64,000 nucleotides of DNA from Enterocloster bolteae (GTDB lineage Bacteria > Bacillota > Clostridia > Lachnospirales > Lachnospiraceae). This document shows positions 55,237-64,000 of this stretch, piece by piece. Made by a program: the position numbers and the translations under genes. Numbering within the stretch: position 1 is the stretch's first letter; every line of letters starts with the position of its first letter. The notes under the pieces are model-generated. The model had not been told where the DNA came from. It did no database searches and saw only the letters and a list, made by a program, of their open reading frames with translations. The stretch is taken from contig NZ_CP022464.2 of NCBI RefSeq assembly GCF_002234575.2, forward strand, positions 2,046,001-2,110,000, given 5' to 3'.

Positions 55237-55910
55237 TGCACCACCGCCTTATACCCAAGTCCCCGAACCGTCATTATTTTAAAATCATGGTTATGTTCAA
55301 AATGCCTGCGCAGCCTGTTGATGTGTACATCAATGGTTTGTACGTCAGAGGCAGTGCCGGGTCCCCATATCTCATCCATAAGCTGGATGCGTGTGAAAAT
55401 CTTGTTGGGATAGGAAACCAGTTTATACAAAAGCAGGAATTCCTTCTGAGGAAGCATGATGGAATCCTCCCCGCAGGAGACTGTCAGGGAGTCATAATCC
55501 AGACAGGTAGCACCTACCATCAGCCTGCGTTCCTGGTTGATATTGGCTCTGCGCATCAGTGCTTTTACCCTGAGAACCATTTCGTTCACATCAATGGGTT
55601 TGGTCATATAGTCGTCAATACCTAAAGTAAAACCTTTGCTTTTGGAGGGGTAGTCATCTTTGGCTGTTATCATGAGCACTGGAATCAGCGGATTTTCATT
55701 GCGCAGTATTTTCACCAGGTCATAACCATTGAGTACGGGCATCATAACATCGGTTATGACCAGGTCGATATGTTCCTGATCAAAGATGTCCCATGCCTCC
55801 TGTCCGTTGGAAGCCAGAACTGTCTCATATCCGGCTTTGTTTAATACGATTTTATAAAGCTGGCTTAATTTTTCATCGTCTTCTACAATCAATATCTTCA
55901 GCATCAGCAT
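55233..55910 (-). CDS. OmpR-family response regulator
   Basis: A 225-residue regulator. I chose ATG 55910, behind GGGAAAGGATG; an in-frame ATG at 55940 would place that site inside the gene. The receiver domain has ILIVEDDEKL, Asp54 (ITDVMMPVLNG) and Lys in YMTKPID. The C-terminal winged helix has PQKEFLLLYKLVSYPNKIFTR broken over residues ~150-175 and VQTIDVHINRLRRHFE. Two 11-bp direct repeats at 56028-56049 between this gene and the efflux operon are a plausible binding site. Confidence 0.93.
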   Translation of the reverse strand: MLMLKILIVEDDEKLSQLYKIVLNKAGYETVLASNGQEAWDIFDQEHIDLVITDVMMPVLNGYDLVKILRNENPLIPVLMITAKDDYPSKSKGFTLGIDDYMTKPIDVNEMVLRVKALMRRANINQERRLMVGATCLDYDSLTVSCGEDSIMLPQKEFLLLYKLVSYPNKIFTRIQLMDEIWGPGTASDVQTIDVHINRLRRHFEHNHDFKIMTVRGLGYKAVVQ

Positions 55911-56007
55911 ATGTTTTTCATCCTTTCCCCAATCATTCAATATCAGATTAAAATTATATGGACATTATACACAATGAATATGAACCGAACATGAATCGGA
56001 CAGATAA

Positions 56008-56027
56008 ACAAAATGTGAACATTTTGT
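56008..56027. promoter_or_regulatory. 20-bp inverted repeat, candidate TetR operator
   Basis: ACAAAATGT and its exact complement ACATTTTGT flank a two-base centre (56008-56027) in the divergent region between the response regulator and tetR. The size and near-continuous symmetry suit a TetR dimer. Confidence 0.55.
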
Positions 56028-56049
56028 GACTTCATGTTGACTTCATCTT
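56028..56049. promoter_or_regulatory. tandem 11-bp direct repeat, candidate OmpR-type site
   Basis: GACTTCATGTT (56028-56038) is followed at once by GACTTCATCTT (56039-56049). Two head-to-tail half-sites spaced by 11 bp is the typical layout for OmpR/PhoB-type dimers. It adjoins the inverted repeat at 56008-56027. Confidence 0.55.
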
Positions 56050-56146
56050 GGGTTTAATGATGGTTCATTTAAGTTTAGTAACATAAGGTCTGTATATAAA
56101 ACGTGCCGTTTTACTGGGGCCGTGAAAGAATGAGGAGGAAAACAAT

Positions 56147-56764
56147 ATGCCCACAGAACGTTTTGATAAACTTCCGGAACTGAAAAAAAACAGGATAAGC
56201 GATGCCATCAGTGAGGCGTTTATGCACAGAGGAACAGGAGATATCCATATTACCCAGATAGCCAGAAGCGCCCGGGTTTCCAGGGGGAGTCTGTATGCAT
56301 ATTTTCTCAGCAAAGAAGATATGCTGTTTTTTTCGCTGTGCCAGACGCAGCGGTTTATCTGGGAAAATAACAAGAAGATTCTTCTGGAATACGGGGGAGA
56401 TTACTGGAAAATGCTGGAGACCAGTCTGAGATATCATTTCAGCATATGCAGGACCAACCGCCTGTACCGCCTGCTTTATCTGCCGATAGAGGGAAATGAG
56501 AGTTTCAGCCTTTTGTCCCGTTCGCTTCTCCATGGGAAAGAGTACATGGAATATAAAGCCTGGATTTATAGACATTTAATGCCTGCATACAGGGAGCGGT
56601 TTTCCGAAGATGAATTCGGAGTGTATCAGGATACCTGCAATGACATTTTGACGGTTTCCATCCAGGAATACATATCAGGCGCCGGCAAAAAGGAAGATAT
56701 TATGGCCTGCTTCCATAACAAAATAATTTATATCAGGCCGGAAGTAAAACAACAGACAGTGTAG
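56147..56764 (+). CDS. TetR/AcrR-family regulator
   Basis: A 205-residue regulator. The N-terminal helix-turn-helix (about 15-60) reads ITQIARSARVSRGSLYAYF, followed by a helical ligand domain without recognisable motif. It is the first gene of the RND operon, 18 nt before the adaptor gene, so it probably represses the operon and is released by a drug or lipid. Start ATG 56147 follows GAGGAGGAAAAC. Confidence 0.9.
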   Translation: MPTERFDKLPELKKNRISDAISEAFMHRGTGDIHITQIARSARVSRGSLYAYFLSKEDMLFFSLCQTQRFIWENNKKILLEYGGDYWKMLETSLRYHFSICRTNRLYRLLYLPIEGNESFSLLSRSLLHGKEYMEYKAWIYRHLMPAYRERFSEDEFGVYQDTCNDILTVSIQEYISGAGKKEDIMACFHNKIIYIRPEVKQQTV

Positions 56765-56782
56765 CCCAGAGAGAGGAGAAGT

Positions 56783-57925
56783 ATGATGAAAAAAGGTGTT
56801 ATTGTGGGCGTGGCTGCAGCGGTGGTTATCTGCGCGGCAGTTATTCCCAGATTCATGAATAATAAACAGTTTGCGGAAGCAGTGGCGCTTCCGGTGATGG
56901 AAACAGCATATCCCCAGACAGGCGATATCCGGCTTACCACAAGTTTAATAGGAAAGGTGGAGCCTTCGGATGTGGTTTACATTTATCCTAAGGCAGCCGG
57001 GGATGTGACGTCGGTAAATGTAAAGGCCGGGGATGTTGTGACAGAGGGACAGGTCATATGTACCATAGACACAAAACAGGTGGAGACAGCCAAAAGCTCC
57101 ATGGAAGCAGCGGCCCTGACCCTTAAGGAGGCCCAGGCCGAACTGGGAAGGCAGCAGATTCTCTATAACAGCGGCGGCATTTCAGAACAGGCCTATGAGC
57201 AGTACAGGAACAAGGTGGACAGCGCCCGGATCCAGTATGAGCAGGCGGAGTTTACATACAAAACCCAGCTGGAATACAGTCAGATTACAGCTCCCATAAG
57301 CGGTTTGGTGGAAATCTGCGACATGGAGGTTTTTGATACCGTATCCCAGAATAATTTGATCTGTGTTATTTCCGGTCAGGGGGCACGGGTAGTATCTTTT
57401 TCGGCAACGGAAAGAATACGGGGTTACCTTCATGAAGGCGATGAAATAGAGGTTGAAAAAGAGGGAATAAAAGGCAGCGGCGCCATTTATGAGGTCAGCA
57501 CAATGGCGGACAGCACCACGGGCCTTTACAAGGTTAAGGCGAGGCTGGAGGATGGCGATACATTCCCTACTGGTTCAGAAGTAAAGCTTTACGTGGTTTC
57601 CGAAAAAACCGAGGATGCAATGACCATACCTGTGGATTCGGTTTATTATGATAACGGCAATCCCTATGTATATACCTGTGAGAACGGAACAGTCCACAAG
57701 GTATTTATCGAGACTGGTATCTACGATTCAGAGACAATTGAAGTATTGTCGGGACTTACCATGGAGGACCAGGTTATTACAACATGGAGCTCGGAGCTGT
57801 ACGAAGGAGCACAGGTAAGGGTGCTGGGAGAAGAGCAGGAGCCGCAGCAGGTTCCGGGGCAGATACAGACAGAGGTACAAACCCAGACAACAGAACAGAC
57901 AACAGAACAGACAACGGAACAGTAA
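56783..57925 (+). CDS. RND efflux membrane-fusion (adaptor) protein
   Basis: A 380-residue adaptor. A membrane anchor at about 4-22 precedes the lipoyl-like half (YPKAAGDVTSVNVKAGDVV), a coiled-coil hairpin (about 90-155), the second lipoyl half (ITAPISGLVEICDMEV) and the beta-barrel and membrane-proximal parts (MTIPVDSVYYDNGNPYVY). The last ~25 residues are a low-complexity TTEQ repeat tail. It links the RND pump to an outer channel in diderms; here its partner is probably one of the TolC-like proteins downstream. Start follows GAGAGGAGAAGT. Confidence 0.92.
   Translation: MMKKGVIVGVAAAVVICAAVIPRFMNNKQFAEAVALPVMETAYPQTGDIRLTTSLIGKVEPSDVVYIYPKAAGDVTSVNVKAGDVVTEGQVICTIDTKQVETAKSSMEAAALTLKEAQAELGRQQILYNSGGISEQAYEQYRNKVDSARIQYEQAEFTYKTQLEYSQITAPISGLVEICDMEVFDTVSQNNLICVISGQGARVVSFSATERIRGYLHEGDEIEVEKEGIKGSGAIYEVSTMADSTTGLYKVKARLEDGDTFPTGSEVKLYVVSEKTEDAMTIPVDSVYYDNGNPYVYTCENGTVHKVFIETGIYDSETIEVLSGLTMEDQVITTWSSELYEGAQVRVLGEEQEPQQVPGQIQTEVQTQTTEQTTEQTTEQ
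57887..57922 (+). repeat. three tandem 12-bp repeats at the adaptor gene end
   Basis: ACAACAGAACAG is repeated three times head to tail (57887-57898, 57899-57910, and 57911-57922 with one change), encoding TTEQ units just before the stop. Such a tract could vary in copy number. Confidence 0.85.
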
Positions 57926-57940
57926 GGGGGACATAAAGGT

Positions 57941-60900
57941 ATGATTAATTTAACAAAATATGTCCTAAAGCGGCCGGTGACTACCATAATGTGCATACTC
58001 TGCCTTATATTTTTTGGTTATACGTCGGTAACCGGAGCCACAATGGAGCTGACGCCTGAAATGGATATGCCTATGCTTCTGGTCTTAACTAACTACTCCG
58101 GAGCCAACCCGGAGGACGTAAATGATCTGATAACCAAAGAGATAGAGGACCAGGTGGGGTCTCTCAGCGGCCTTAAGTCCATTACATCCGCCTCCAGCGA
58201 GGGTATGTCTATGGTAATGCTGGAGTATGAGTATGGTACGGATACGGATGAGGCGTATGATGACTTGAAGAAAAAAATCGATCTGGTGACCACTCAGCTG
58301 CCGAATGACGCGGATACGCCGGTAATTATGGAACTGAACATGGATTCAGCCGCGGATATTACTCTGGCCATTGACAATGCGTCTCAGAACAATCTGTACA
58401 GCTACGTGAACAACGAGCTGGTGCCGGAGTTTGAAAAGATAGCGGTTGCCGCTGATGTAAGCATTCGGGGCGGTTCGGATGAATACGTGAAAATCGAGGT
58501 GATACCGGAAAAGGTAAGCCAGTATAAGGTCTCTATCTCTTCTATCGCGTCGGATATCCAGGCTGCAGACCTTTCCTACCCGGCGGGGGATACGCAGGTG
58601 GGAAGCCAGGAGCTGTCAGTATCCACCCGTATGACCTATAACACAGTGGAAAATCTGAAGAAAATTCCTCTTACTGTGCCCAGCGGGGATACGGTATATC
58701 TGGAAGATGTGGCAAATGTATATACAACCACGGACTCCAGCAGCAGTATAGCCCGTTATGACGGAAACGACACGATTTCTGTTTCCATCAGCAAACAGCA
58801 GAGCGCTACTGCAATGGAACTGTCAAACCAGGTAAAAAAGACCATCAGCCGTCTGATGGCAGAGGACCCGGATTTGAATATCATTCTGGTGGACGACTCA
58901 TCTGATTCCATTATGGAGTCCCTGATGTCTGTTGTTGAAACCTTAATCATGGCGGTTGTGATCTCAATGATTATCATATGGCTTTTTTTCGGAGATATTA
59001 AAGCCTCCCTGATAGTGGGCAGTTCCATACCAGTGTCTATTCTGGCAGCATTTATACTTATGGATCTGATGGGATTTTCACTCAATGTAATTACCATGAG
59101 CGCCCTGACCCTGGGGGTTGGAATGATGGTGGATAACTCGATTGTAGTGCTGGAGAGCTGTTTCAGAGCCACGGCTTCCTCTGAAAAAAAGGCGGGTCTG
59201 GTGGAATTTATGGACAACGCTCTGGAGGGAACCCGGGTCGTGGGCGCTTCCGTACTTGGCGGTACTGCCACCACCTGCGTGGTATTTATTCCTCTGGCAT
59301 TTCTTGAGGGCATGACAGGGCAGCTGTTTAAACCTCTCGGATTTACCATTGTATTCTGTCTGACCGCTTCCCTGATATCCGCTGTCACGGTAGTTCCGCT
59401 GTGCTATATGATTTACAGGCCGAGGGAAAGACAGAAGGCGCCTTTGTCCAAACCGGTTTACAGGCTTCAGGACACATACCGCAGCGCGATGCGCGTGATA
59501 CTGCCTAAAAAAAAGACTGTCATGTTCATTTCCATAGGATTGCTGATGTTTTCTCTGTTCCTGGCAACAAAACTGGATATGGAGCTGATGGGCTCAGATG
59601 ATAACGGTGAGATTACGATATCTGTTGATACAAGACCGGGACTTATGACTGAAAAAGCGGATGAGATTCTCAGGGAAATCGAAGGGATTATTGTTCAGGA
59701 TTCCAATCTGGAATCTTACATGACCAGCTACGGCGGAGGCGGAATACGTGCTGATGATTCAGCTACCATAAACGCGTATCTGAAGGACGACAGGGACATG
59801 GATACGGTGGATGTGGTTAAGATGTGGAAAAAGCAGCTGGCGGATGTGAGAAACTGCGATATATCCGTGGAAATGAGCTCATCCATGAGCATGATGTCCT
59901 CGGCCCTGGAAAGCTATGAAGTGATTCTGAAGGGCGCTGATTATGACGAAGTAAAGAGCATCTCCAATAAGATTGTGACCCAGCTTATGGAGCGGGATGA
60001 CGTGACAAAGATACATTCGGATCTGGAAAATTCTTCTCCGGTAGTGGAGATAAGAGTGGATGCCCTGAAGGCTCAGGCAGCGGGATTAAGCGCGTCCAAA
60101 ATAGGAAGCGCGGTTCACAATGCGATCAGCGGCGTGGAATCCACTGAAATTGAAATAGACGGAAACGATATAGATGTAAAAGTGGAATACTCGGATGAGG
60201 ATTATAAGACCATTGACCAGGTAAAGGGCCTTGTTCTGACCACGGGAAGCGGAGGCTCAGTGGCGCTGACGGATGTGGCTGATGTGCAGTTCGTGGACAG
60301 CCCGGCCAGTATTTCCAGGGAAGATAAGGAATATAAGGTGACAATCAGCGGTGAGTATACAGAGCTGGCCACAAGGGAAACCAAGATGCGGATTAACCAG
60401 GAAGTGGTAACGCCAAATCTTACTCCGTCTGTGAGTATAGGCCTCAATTCCATTGACAGCTCTATGAACGAGGAGTTTTCAGCCCTTTATAAGGCCATCG
60501 GAACGGCCGTATTCCTGATATTCGTGGTTATGGCGGCCCAGTTTGAGTCGCCCAGGTATTCCTTCATGGTTATGACTACCATACCATTCAGTTTAATAGG
60601 AGCCTTTGGACTGCTGTTTTTAACAAACTGTAAGATTAGTATGGTATCCCTTATTGGATTTTTGATGTTAATTGGTACGGTGGTGAATAATGGTATTCTG
60701 TTTGTAGATACGGCTAACCAGTACAGGGAGACCATGGACATGGACACCGCGCTGATTGAAGCAGGAGCAACCCGAATCAGGCCCATTCTTATGACAACCC
60801 TGACAACAATCATTTCCATGATTCCCATGGCCATGGCTATCGGAAACTCAGGAAATATGACCCAGGGACTGGCAATTGTAAACATTGGCGGTTTGACCGC

Positions 60901-61075
60901 TTCCACGGTTATGTGTCTGCTGATGCTGCCCGGATACTATAAGCTCATGAGCGGAAACAGGAAAATCATAAAGGAAAAAAGAGGCGGCAGGAGAAAACCC
61001 TGGCCGGTAATTGCAGGCAGCTTTAAGAAGAACCTTAAGAGAAACAGAAAGGATAAGGGGAGGAGTGAAGAATGA
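57941..61075 (+). CDS. RND-family efflux pump (AcrB/SwrC-like)
   Basis: A 1044-residue pump of normal length with twelve membrane helices and two large outer loops. Features are LKRPVTTIM at the start, GVGMMVDNSIVVLE in helix 4, LIGFLMLIGTVVNNGILFVD in the second half and RIRPILMTTLTTI. In AcrB the helix-4 pair is Asp-Asp (407-408); here it is Asp-Asn, a change seen in many related pumps. It exports lipophilic compounds using the proton gradient. The gene begins 16 nt after the adaptor, and its stop overlaps the next start by four bases. Confidence 0.94.
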   Translation: MINLTKYVLKRPVTTIMCILCLIFFGYTSVTGATMELTPEMDMPMLLVLTNYSGANPEDVNDLITKEIEDQVGSLSGLKSITSASSEGMSMVMLEYEYGTDTDEAYDDLKKKIDLVTTQLPNDADTPVIMELNMDSAADITLAIDNASQNNLYSYVNNELVPEFEKIAVAADVSIRGGSDEYVKIEVIPEKVSQYKVSISSIASDIQAADLSYPAGDTQVGSQELSVSTRMTYNTVENLKKIPLTVPSGDTVYLEDVANVYTTTDSSSSIARYDGNDTISVSISKQQSATAMELSNQVKKTISRLMAEDPDLNIILVDDSSDSIMESLMSVVETLIMAVVISMIIIWLFFGDIKASLIVGSSIPVSILAAFILMDLMGFSLNVITMSALTLGVGMMVDNSIVVLESCFRATASSEKKAGLVEFMDNALEGTRVVGASVLGGTATTCVVFIPLAFLEGMTGQLFKPLGFTIVFCLTASLISAVTVVPLCYMIYRPRERQKAPLSKPVYRLQDTYRSAMRVILPKKKTVMFISIGLLMFSLFLATKLDMELMGSDDNGEITISVDTRPGLMTEKADEILREIEGIIVQDSNLESYMTSYGGGGIRADDSATINAYLKDDRDMDTVDVVKMWKKQLADVRNCDISVEMSSSMSMMSSALESYEVILKGADYDEVKSISNKIVTQLMERDDVTKIHSDLENSSPVVEIRVDALKAQAAGLSASKIGSAVHNAISGVESTEIEIDGNDIDVKVEYSDEDYKTIDQVKGLVLTTGSGGSVALTDVADVQFVDSPASISREDKEYKVTISGEYTELATRETKMRINQEVVTPNLTPSVSIGLNSIDSSMNEEFSALYKAIGTAVFLIFVVMAAQFESPRYSFMVMTTIPFSLIGAFGLLFLTNCKISMVSLIGFLMLIGTVVNNGILFVDTANQYRETMDMDTALIEAGATRIRPILMTTLTTIISMIPMAMAIGNSGNMTQGLAIVNIGGLTASTVMCLLMLPGYYKLMSGNRKIIKEKRGGRRKPWPVIAGSFKKNLKRNRKDKGRSEE

Positions 61076-62247
61076 AACCACAGATGACCTTTATGGCAAA
61101 TGGCCGCTGCATCCTGGTTCTGGCGCTGACAGCTGTCATGGGGGGATTGCCCCCCATGGCAGCCCTGGGAGCCAGTCCGGAATTTGCCAGGACAGAGCAG
61201 GAGTGGGCCCGGCTGCAGGACAATGTAATAGAATACGATGAAATTCCGGATTTGATTCATGAATACAACGCAACGGTTCAAAATAACCAGTATGATTACC
61301 AGAAATTCCGCGAGGACTATGGGGATACCAATTCCGATGTGGCTGACGCGTACAATGATCTGGCTCAGGATTTTTACGATGACATGTCTGGAGAGACAGA
61401 CGCCGGTTCCATGATGTCAGACCTTCAGCTGGATATTCAGGCGAGGAATATGCTGAAACAGGCAGACAATACACTGGAGGACAGCAAAATATATCTCCTG
61501 ACCTATGAGATGGCCGAGGATAATCTGGCGGCCACGGCGCAGTCCAACATGATATCCTATCATAAAAAACAGCTGGAGCTGGAGCAAAAGCAGACGGACT
61601 TGGAGCTGGCAAGGGAAAAATATAGTTTAGAACAGGTAAAGCAGGCAGCCGGCACGGTTACGGCAGTGGATGTGCTTACTGCAAAGGAAAGTCTGCAAAG
61701 CAGCGAGAACAATATAAAAGAACTGGAATCAGGGATAGAGAATCTGAAGGAGGAATTGTACATTTCCCTGGGATGGAAGCATAATGATTCGCCGGATATA
61801 AAGGAGCTGCCGCAGATGGATGTAAGCCGCATTGACGGCATGGATCCGGACCGGGATCTGGAGACAGCCCTGGAAAACAACTATACATTGAAAATAAATA
61901 AGCGCAAGCTGGAAAATGCCAGATCAAAGACAACAAGGGAATCTCTGGAAACTAAAATCAGGAATAATGAAAAACAGATAGGGGCATCCCTTTCCAGCGC
62001 GTATAAAAACGTGCTTTCCGCCAGGCTTTCCTATGAACAGGCGGTGGCAGAGGCGCAGTTGGAGGAAACCAATACAAATATTGCAGCCGGAAAGCTTCAG
62101 GCCGGCATGATGACCAGCCTGGAATATAAGGAGCAGGAGTATAAAATGGAAAGCAGCCGTTTAAATGCCGAAATGGCGGCCGTCAGCCTGTTCCAGGCCA
62201 TGGAAACCTATGACTGGTCTGTGAAGGGGCTGGCGTCGGCAGAGTAG
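61072..62247 (+). CDS. TolC-like coiled-coil protein 1
   Basis: A 391-residue protein with an N-terminal signal (hydrophobic stretch about 13-32 and likely cleavage near ALGAS). The rest is mostly long helices with heptad character, including two related halves with L-x-SAYKNVLSARLSYEQAV-like and YSLEQVKQAAGTVTAVDVL segments, the repeat style of the TolC outer-membrane efflux family. The start overlaps the pump stop (ATGA). It is shorter than TolC (~470) and no clear beta-barrel strands are seen. In an organism without outer membrane it may span the cell wall as a helical conduit or act as a pump cofactor. Confidence 0.8.
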   Translation: MKPQMTFMANGRCILVLALTAVMGGLPPMAALGASPEFARTEQEWARLQDNVIEYDEIPDLIHEYNATVQNNQYDYQKFREDYGDTNSDVADAYNDLAQDFYDDMSGETDAGSMMSDLQLDIQARNMLKQADNTLEDSKIYLLTYEMAEDNLAATAQSNMISYHKKQLELEQKQTDLELAREKYSLEQVKQAAGTVTAVDVLTAKESLQSSENNIKELESGIENLKEELYISLGWKHNDSPDIKELPQMDVSRIDGMDPDRDLETALENNYTLKINKRKLENARSKTTRESLETKIRNNEKQIGASLSSAYKNVLSARLSYEQAVAEAQLEETNTNIAAGKLQAGMMTSLEYKEQEYKMESSRLNAEMAAVSLFQAMETYDWSVKGLASAE

Positions 62248-62313
62248 GAGACAATGGGCGGACGTGCAGGACAGACGGCGGGGAGCAGGCAGAGCAGGAG
62301 GTGCGGAAATAGA

Positions 62314-63546
62314 ATGGACAGGATAACAGGCAGAGCAGAAAAAAGGAGAAGAACAGGAAGGAAGCGTTTTCTCATCACTATGCTTTCCTTGTCCCTGGCA
62401 GCCGGATTATCAGAAGTAACGGCATTGACGGCAGCCGCGGCTGCCCAGAACGGACCTGGAGATACGGACCGCCAGGAGGAGTATCTGGGACAGGAGAGGA
62501 ATGAAAAACTGAAGGATGATGTGCTGGAGTATTCGGAACTTCAGGACATGATACGGACCTATAATCCCACGGTCCTGGAGGTGGCGGATTCCTATAACAA
62601 AACCATCATGGACTATGAGAATGCCTGGGCTGAATTAAAACTTTATCAGGGACGGGCTGATTCTGACAAGGATGACGCTAAGGATGCAGGCAATGCGGAA
62701 CAGTATACTTATTATACTGCCCAGGAACAAACCTACAAGGCGGCAGCCAGCTCCTATTATAAGATGCTGGACAATATGAAAAAAACTGCATCCTCCACCA
62801 GTACCCAGAGACAGACGGAACGGCAGATGACCGTGGCAGCCCAGTCTCTGATGGTGAGCTATGAGACGCTGAGGCAGCAAAAATATACCCTTGAGAAGAT
62901 GGAGGAACTGTATAAGACACAGTACGAGCTTGGAACTGTAAAGGAGCAGGCGGGGACTGCTGCCGCCGCGGAGGTGCTCTCATTTAAGAATCAGGTGCTG
63001 GCAGCTCAGGCATCTCTGGCTGAGGTGGAAGCCAATATGGAAAGTATATATAACAGTCTGTGTCTGATGGTTGGACGTGAGGCGGACGGAAGCCTTCAGG
63101 TTGCGTCCATTCCGGCCGCGGACCCCTCCAGGATAGGAACCATGAACCTGGAGGAAGATACCGCAAAGGCAATAGGGAACAATTATACGCTGATCAGCGA
63201 CCGTCATTCACTGAAGGTGGATTCCACATCCAGCTCCAATTATAAGCTTAGGACCATGGAAGACGGGGAACAGAAGCTGACATCGAAAATGAAACGTCTG
63301 TACGAAGATGCAGCCATAAAGCGGGATGCCCTGGAGCAGGCCAGGACAGGATATGAGAAGGCCCGGATAAATAAGCAGCAGGCAGATACCAAATATGCAA
63401 TTGGTATGCTGAGCAAGGACGAGTATTTGATGGAAGAACTGGATTACGTGCAGAAGGAAGCAGATTATAAAGCAGCGGATTTGGCGTTGCAGCAGGCCAT
63501 GGACACATACGATTGGGCGGTGCTGGGCATAGCTGATATAGAATAA
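62314..63546 (+). CDS. TolC-like coiled-coil protein 2
   Basis: A 410-residue protein from ATG 62314, behind AGGAGGTG; ATG 62254 in the same frame is possible but has its GGAG only 3 nt away. A basic n-region (RRRTGRKR) and hydrophobic stretch form a signal. The remainder is long helices similar in style to TolC-like protein 1: YSELQDMIRTYNPTVLE near the start mirrors YDEIPDLIHEYNATVQN there, and both end in MDTYDWAVLG / METYDWSVKG. The two genes thus arose by duplication. They probably assemble together with the adaptor. Confidence 0.8.
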   Translation: MDRITGRAEKRRRTGRKRFLITMLSLSLAAGLSEVTALTAAAAAQNGPGDTDRQEEYLGQERNEKLKDDVLEYSELQDMIRTYNPTVLEVADSYNKTIMDYENAWAELKLYQGRADSDKDDAKDAGNAEQYTYYTAQEQTYKAAASSYYKMLDNMKKTASSTSTQRQTERQMTVAAQSLMVSYETLRQQKYTLEKMEELYKTQYELGTVKEQAGTAAAAEVLSFKNQVLAAQASLAEVEANMESIYNSLCLMVGREADGSLQVASIPAADPSRIGTMNLEEDTAKAIGNNYTLISDRHSLKVDSTSSSNYKLRTMEDGEQKLTSKMKRLYEDAAIKRDALEQARTGYEKARINKQQADTKYAIGMLSKDEYLMEELDYVQKEADYKAADLALQQAMDTYDWAVLGIADIE

Positions 63547-63571
63547 GGGTCAGGCGAAAGGACGGATATGG

Positions 63572-64000
63572 ATGAAAAAAATCAGGGTGGCAGGATGGAT
63601 GACAGGTATGGGGGCAGCGGCAGCGGTACTTGCGCTGTCCGCCCAAACAGCCTGGGCCGGAAGCTGGATTGAGGAACCCATGGGCTGGTTCTATGAGAAG
63701 GATGACGGGGAGACGGTACGAGGCTGGAACCAGATTAACGGCATTTGGTATTATATGGACACGGAAACCGGCGTGTGGCAAAAAGAGCCTGCCATCAACC
63801 GGGCAAACGCCCCGTATCTCATGGAAAATATGATGGCAGAGGCAGGGCTTTACCAGGATGAAGAAAAAGAGATGGAATACAGGGTGCAGTACGAGACAAA
63901 AGACACCATAGAGGTTTTGGCAGGTTGGGAAGAAAAGCCGGGTGTATTCCACTCTGTTAATACGTTTGAAATAAATAAGAAAACAAAGACCGCAATATCG
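63572..64000 (+). CDS. secreted protein with choline-binding-type wall repeats (3' end outside window)
   Basis: The gene starts at ATG 63572, 25 nt after the previous stop, with AAAGGACGG upstream, and stays open to the window end (143 codons seen). It has a signal peptide (AAAAVLALSAQTAWAG), then one aromatic wall-binding-type repeat: GWFYEKDDGETVRGWNQ followed by INGIWYYMDTETGVW. Such repeats attach proteins to choline or teichoic acids of Gram-positive walls. The rest matches nothing I know. Its position at the end of the RND operon suggests a role in anchoring the efflux assembly to the wall. Confidence 0.8.
   Translation, partial: MKKIRVAGWMTGMGAAAAVLALSAQTAWAGSWIEEPMGWFYEKDDGETVRGWNQINGIWYYMDTETGVWQKEPAINRANAPYLMENMMAEAGLYQDEEKEMEYRVQYETKDTIEVLAGWEEKPGVFHSVNTFEINKKTKTAIS

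Noticed and set aside
1..64000. CRISPR arrays, tRNA or rRNA genes
   Set aside because: No regularly spaced repeats, no cloverleaf-like sequence with CCA-end context and no rRNA segments were noticed on reading.

Overview
The window reads as chromosome of an anaerobic, gut-type Firmicute, most like a Lachnospiraceae/Clostridium member of the Enterocloster kind. This is inferred from strong AGGAGG ribosome sites, many hybrid histidine kinases, TRAP, PTS and GPH sugar transporters, FCD-GntR regulators and a choline-binding-type wall repeat protein. No rRNA, tRNA or CRISPR array was seen. Coding density is high and genes lie in functional blocks.

Region by region: (1) 1-8.3 kb: two hybrid histidine kinases flank a solute-binding lipoprotein, followed by a convergent regulator with two GntR-type helix-turn-helix domains. 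(2) 8.4-11.2 kb: a gene graveyard with a decayed amidohydrolase, a DUF3100-type membrane protein and a LysR regulator. (3) 11.5-25.0 kb: an FCD-GntR regulator, a clear sigma-A promoter with a perfect inverted repeat over its -35 box, then one long co-directional cluster. It holds an amidohydrolase-2 enzyme, an M20 amidohydrolase, an M28-like protein, an alpha/beta hydrolase, a TRAP transporter (P, Q, M), an isochorismatase-family hydrolase and a three-subunit molybdenum hydroxylase. It looks like a complete uptake-and-degradation pathway whose substrate I cannot name. (4) 25.2-26.4 kb: a broken double-GntR regulator fused to a broken SDR. (5) 26.5-31.3 kb: a ROK regulator and a polyol-type operon (zinc dehydrogenase, GPH symporter, PfkB kinase). 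(6) 31.4-33.0 kb: an IS1182-type element inserted at a terminator-like palindrome. (7) 33.0-40.0 kb: a sugar-acid pathway with GntP permease, nickel-pincer LarA-type isomerase, UxaA-type dehydratase, FCD-GntR regulator, DgoK-type kinase and Eda-type aldolase, with shared AT-rich operator sequences. (8) 40.3-47.4 kb: a GGDEF-EAL protein, a third hybrid kinase and a third double-GntR regulator. (9) 47.7-54.2 kb: a galactitol-type PTS cluster with a RPE-like epimerase, an SDR, a 6-phospho-3-hexuloisomerase-like protein and a PRD regulator. (10) 54.2-64 kb: a two-component system divergent from a TetR-led RND operon that carries two TolC-like proteins and a wall-binding protein cut by the window end.

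The strongest candidates for undescribed biology are the molybdenum-hydroxylase/hydrolase cluster (12.4-25.0 kb), the LarA-type isomerase built into an aldonate pathway (33.1-40.0 kb), the repeated pairing of hybrid kinases with double-GntR regulators, and an RND system with two TolC-like proteins in an apparently single-membrane organism. All functional names come from reading motifs and context; no database search was run.
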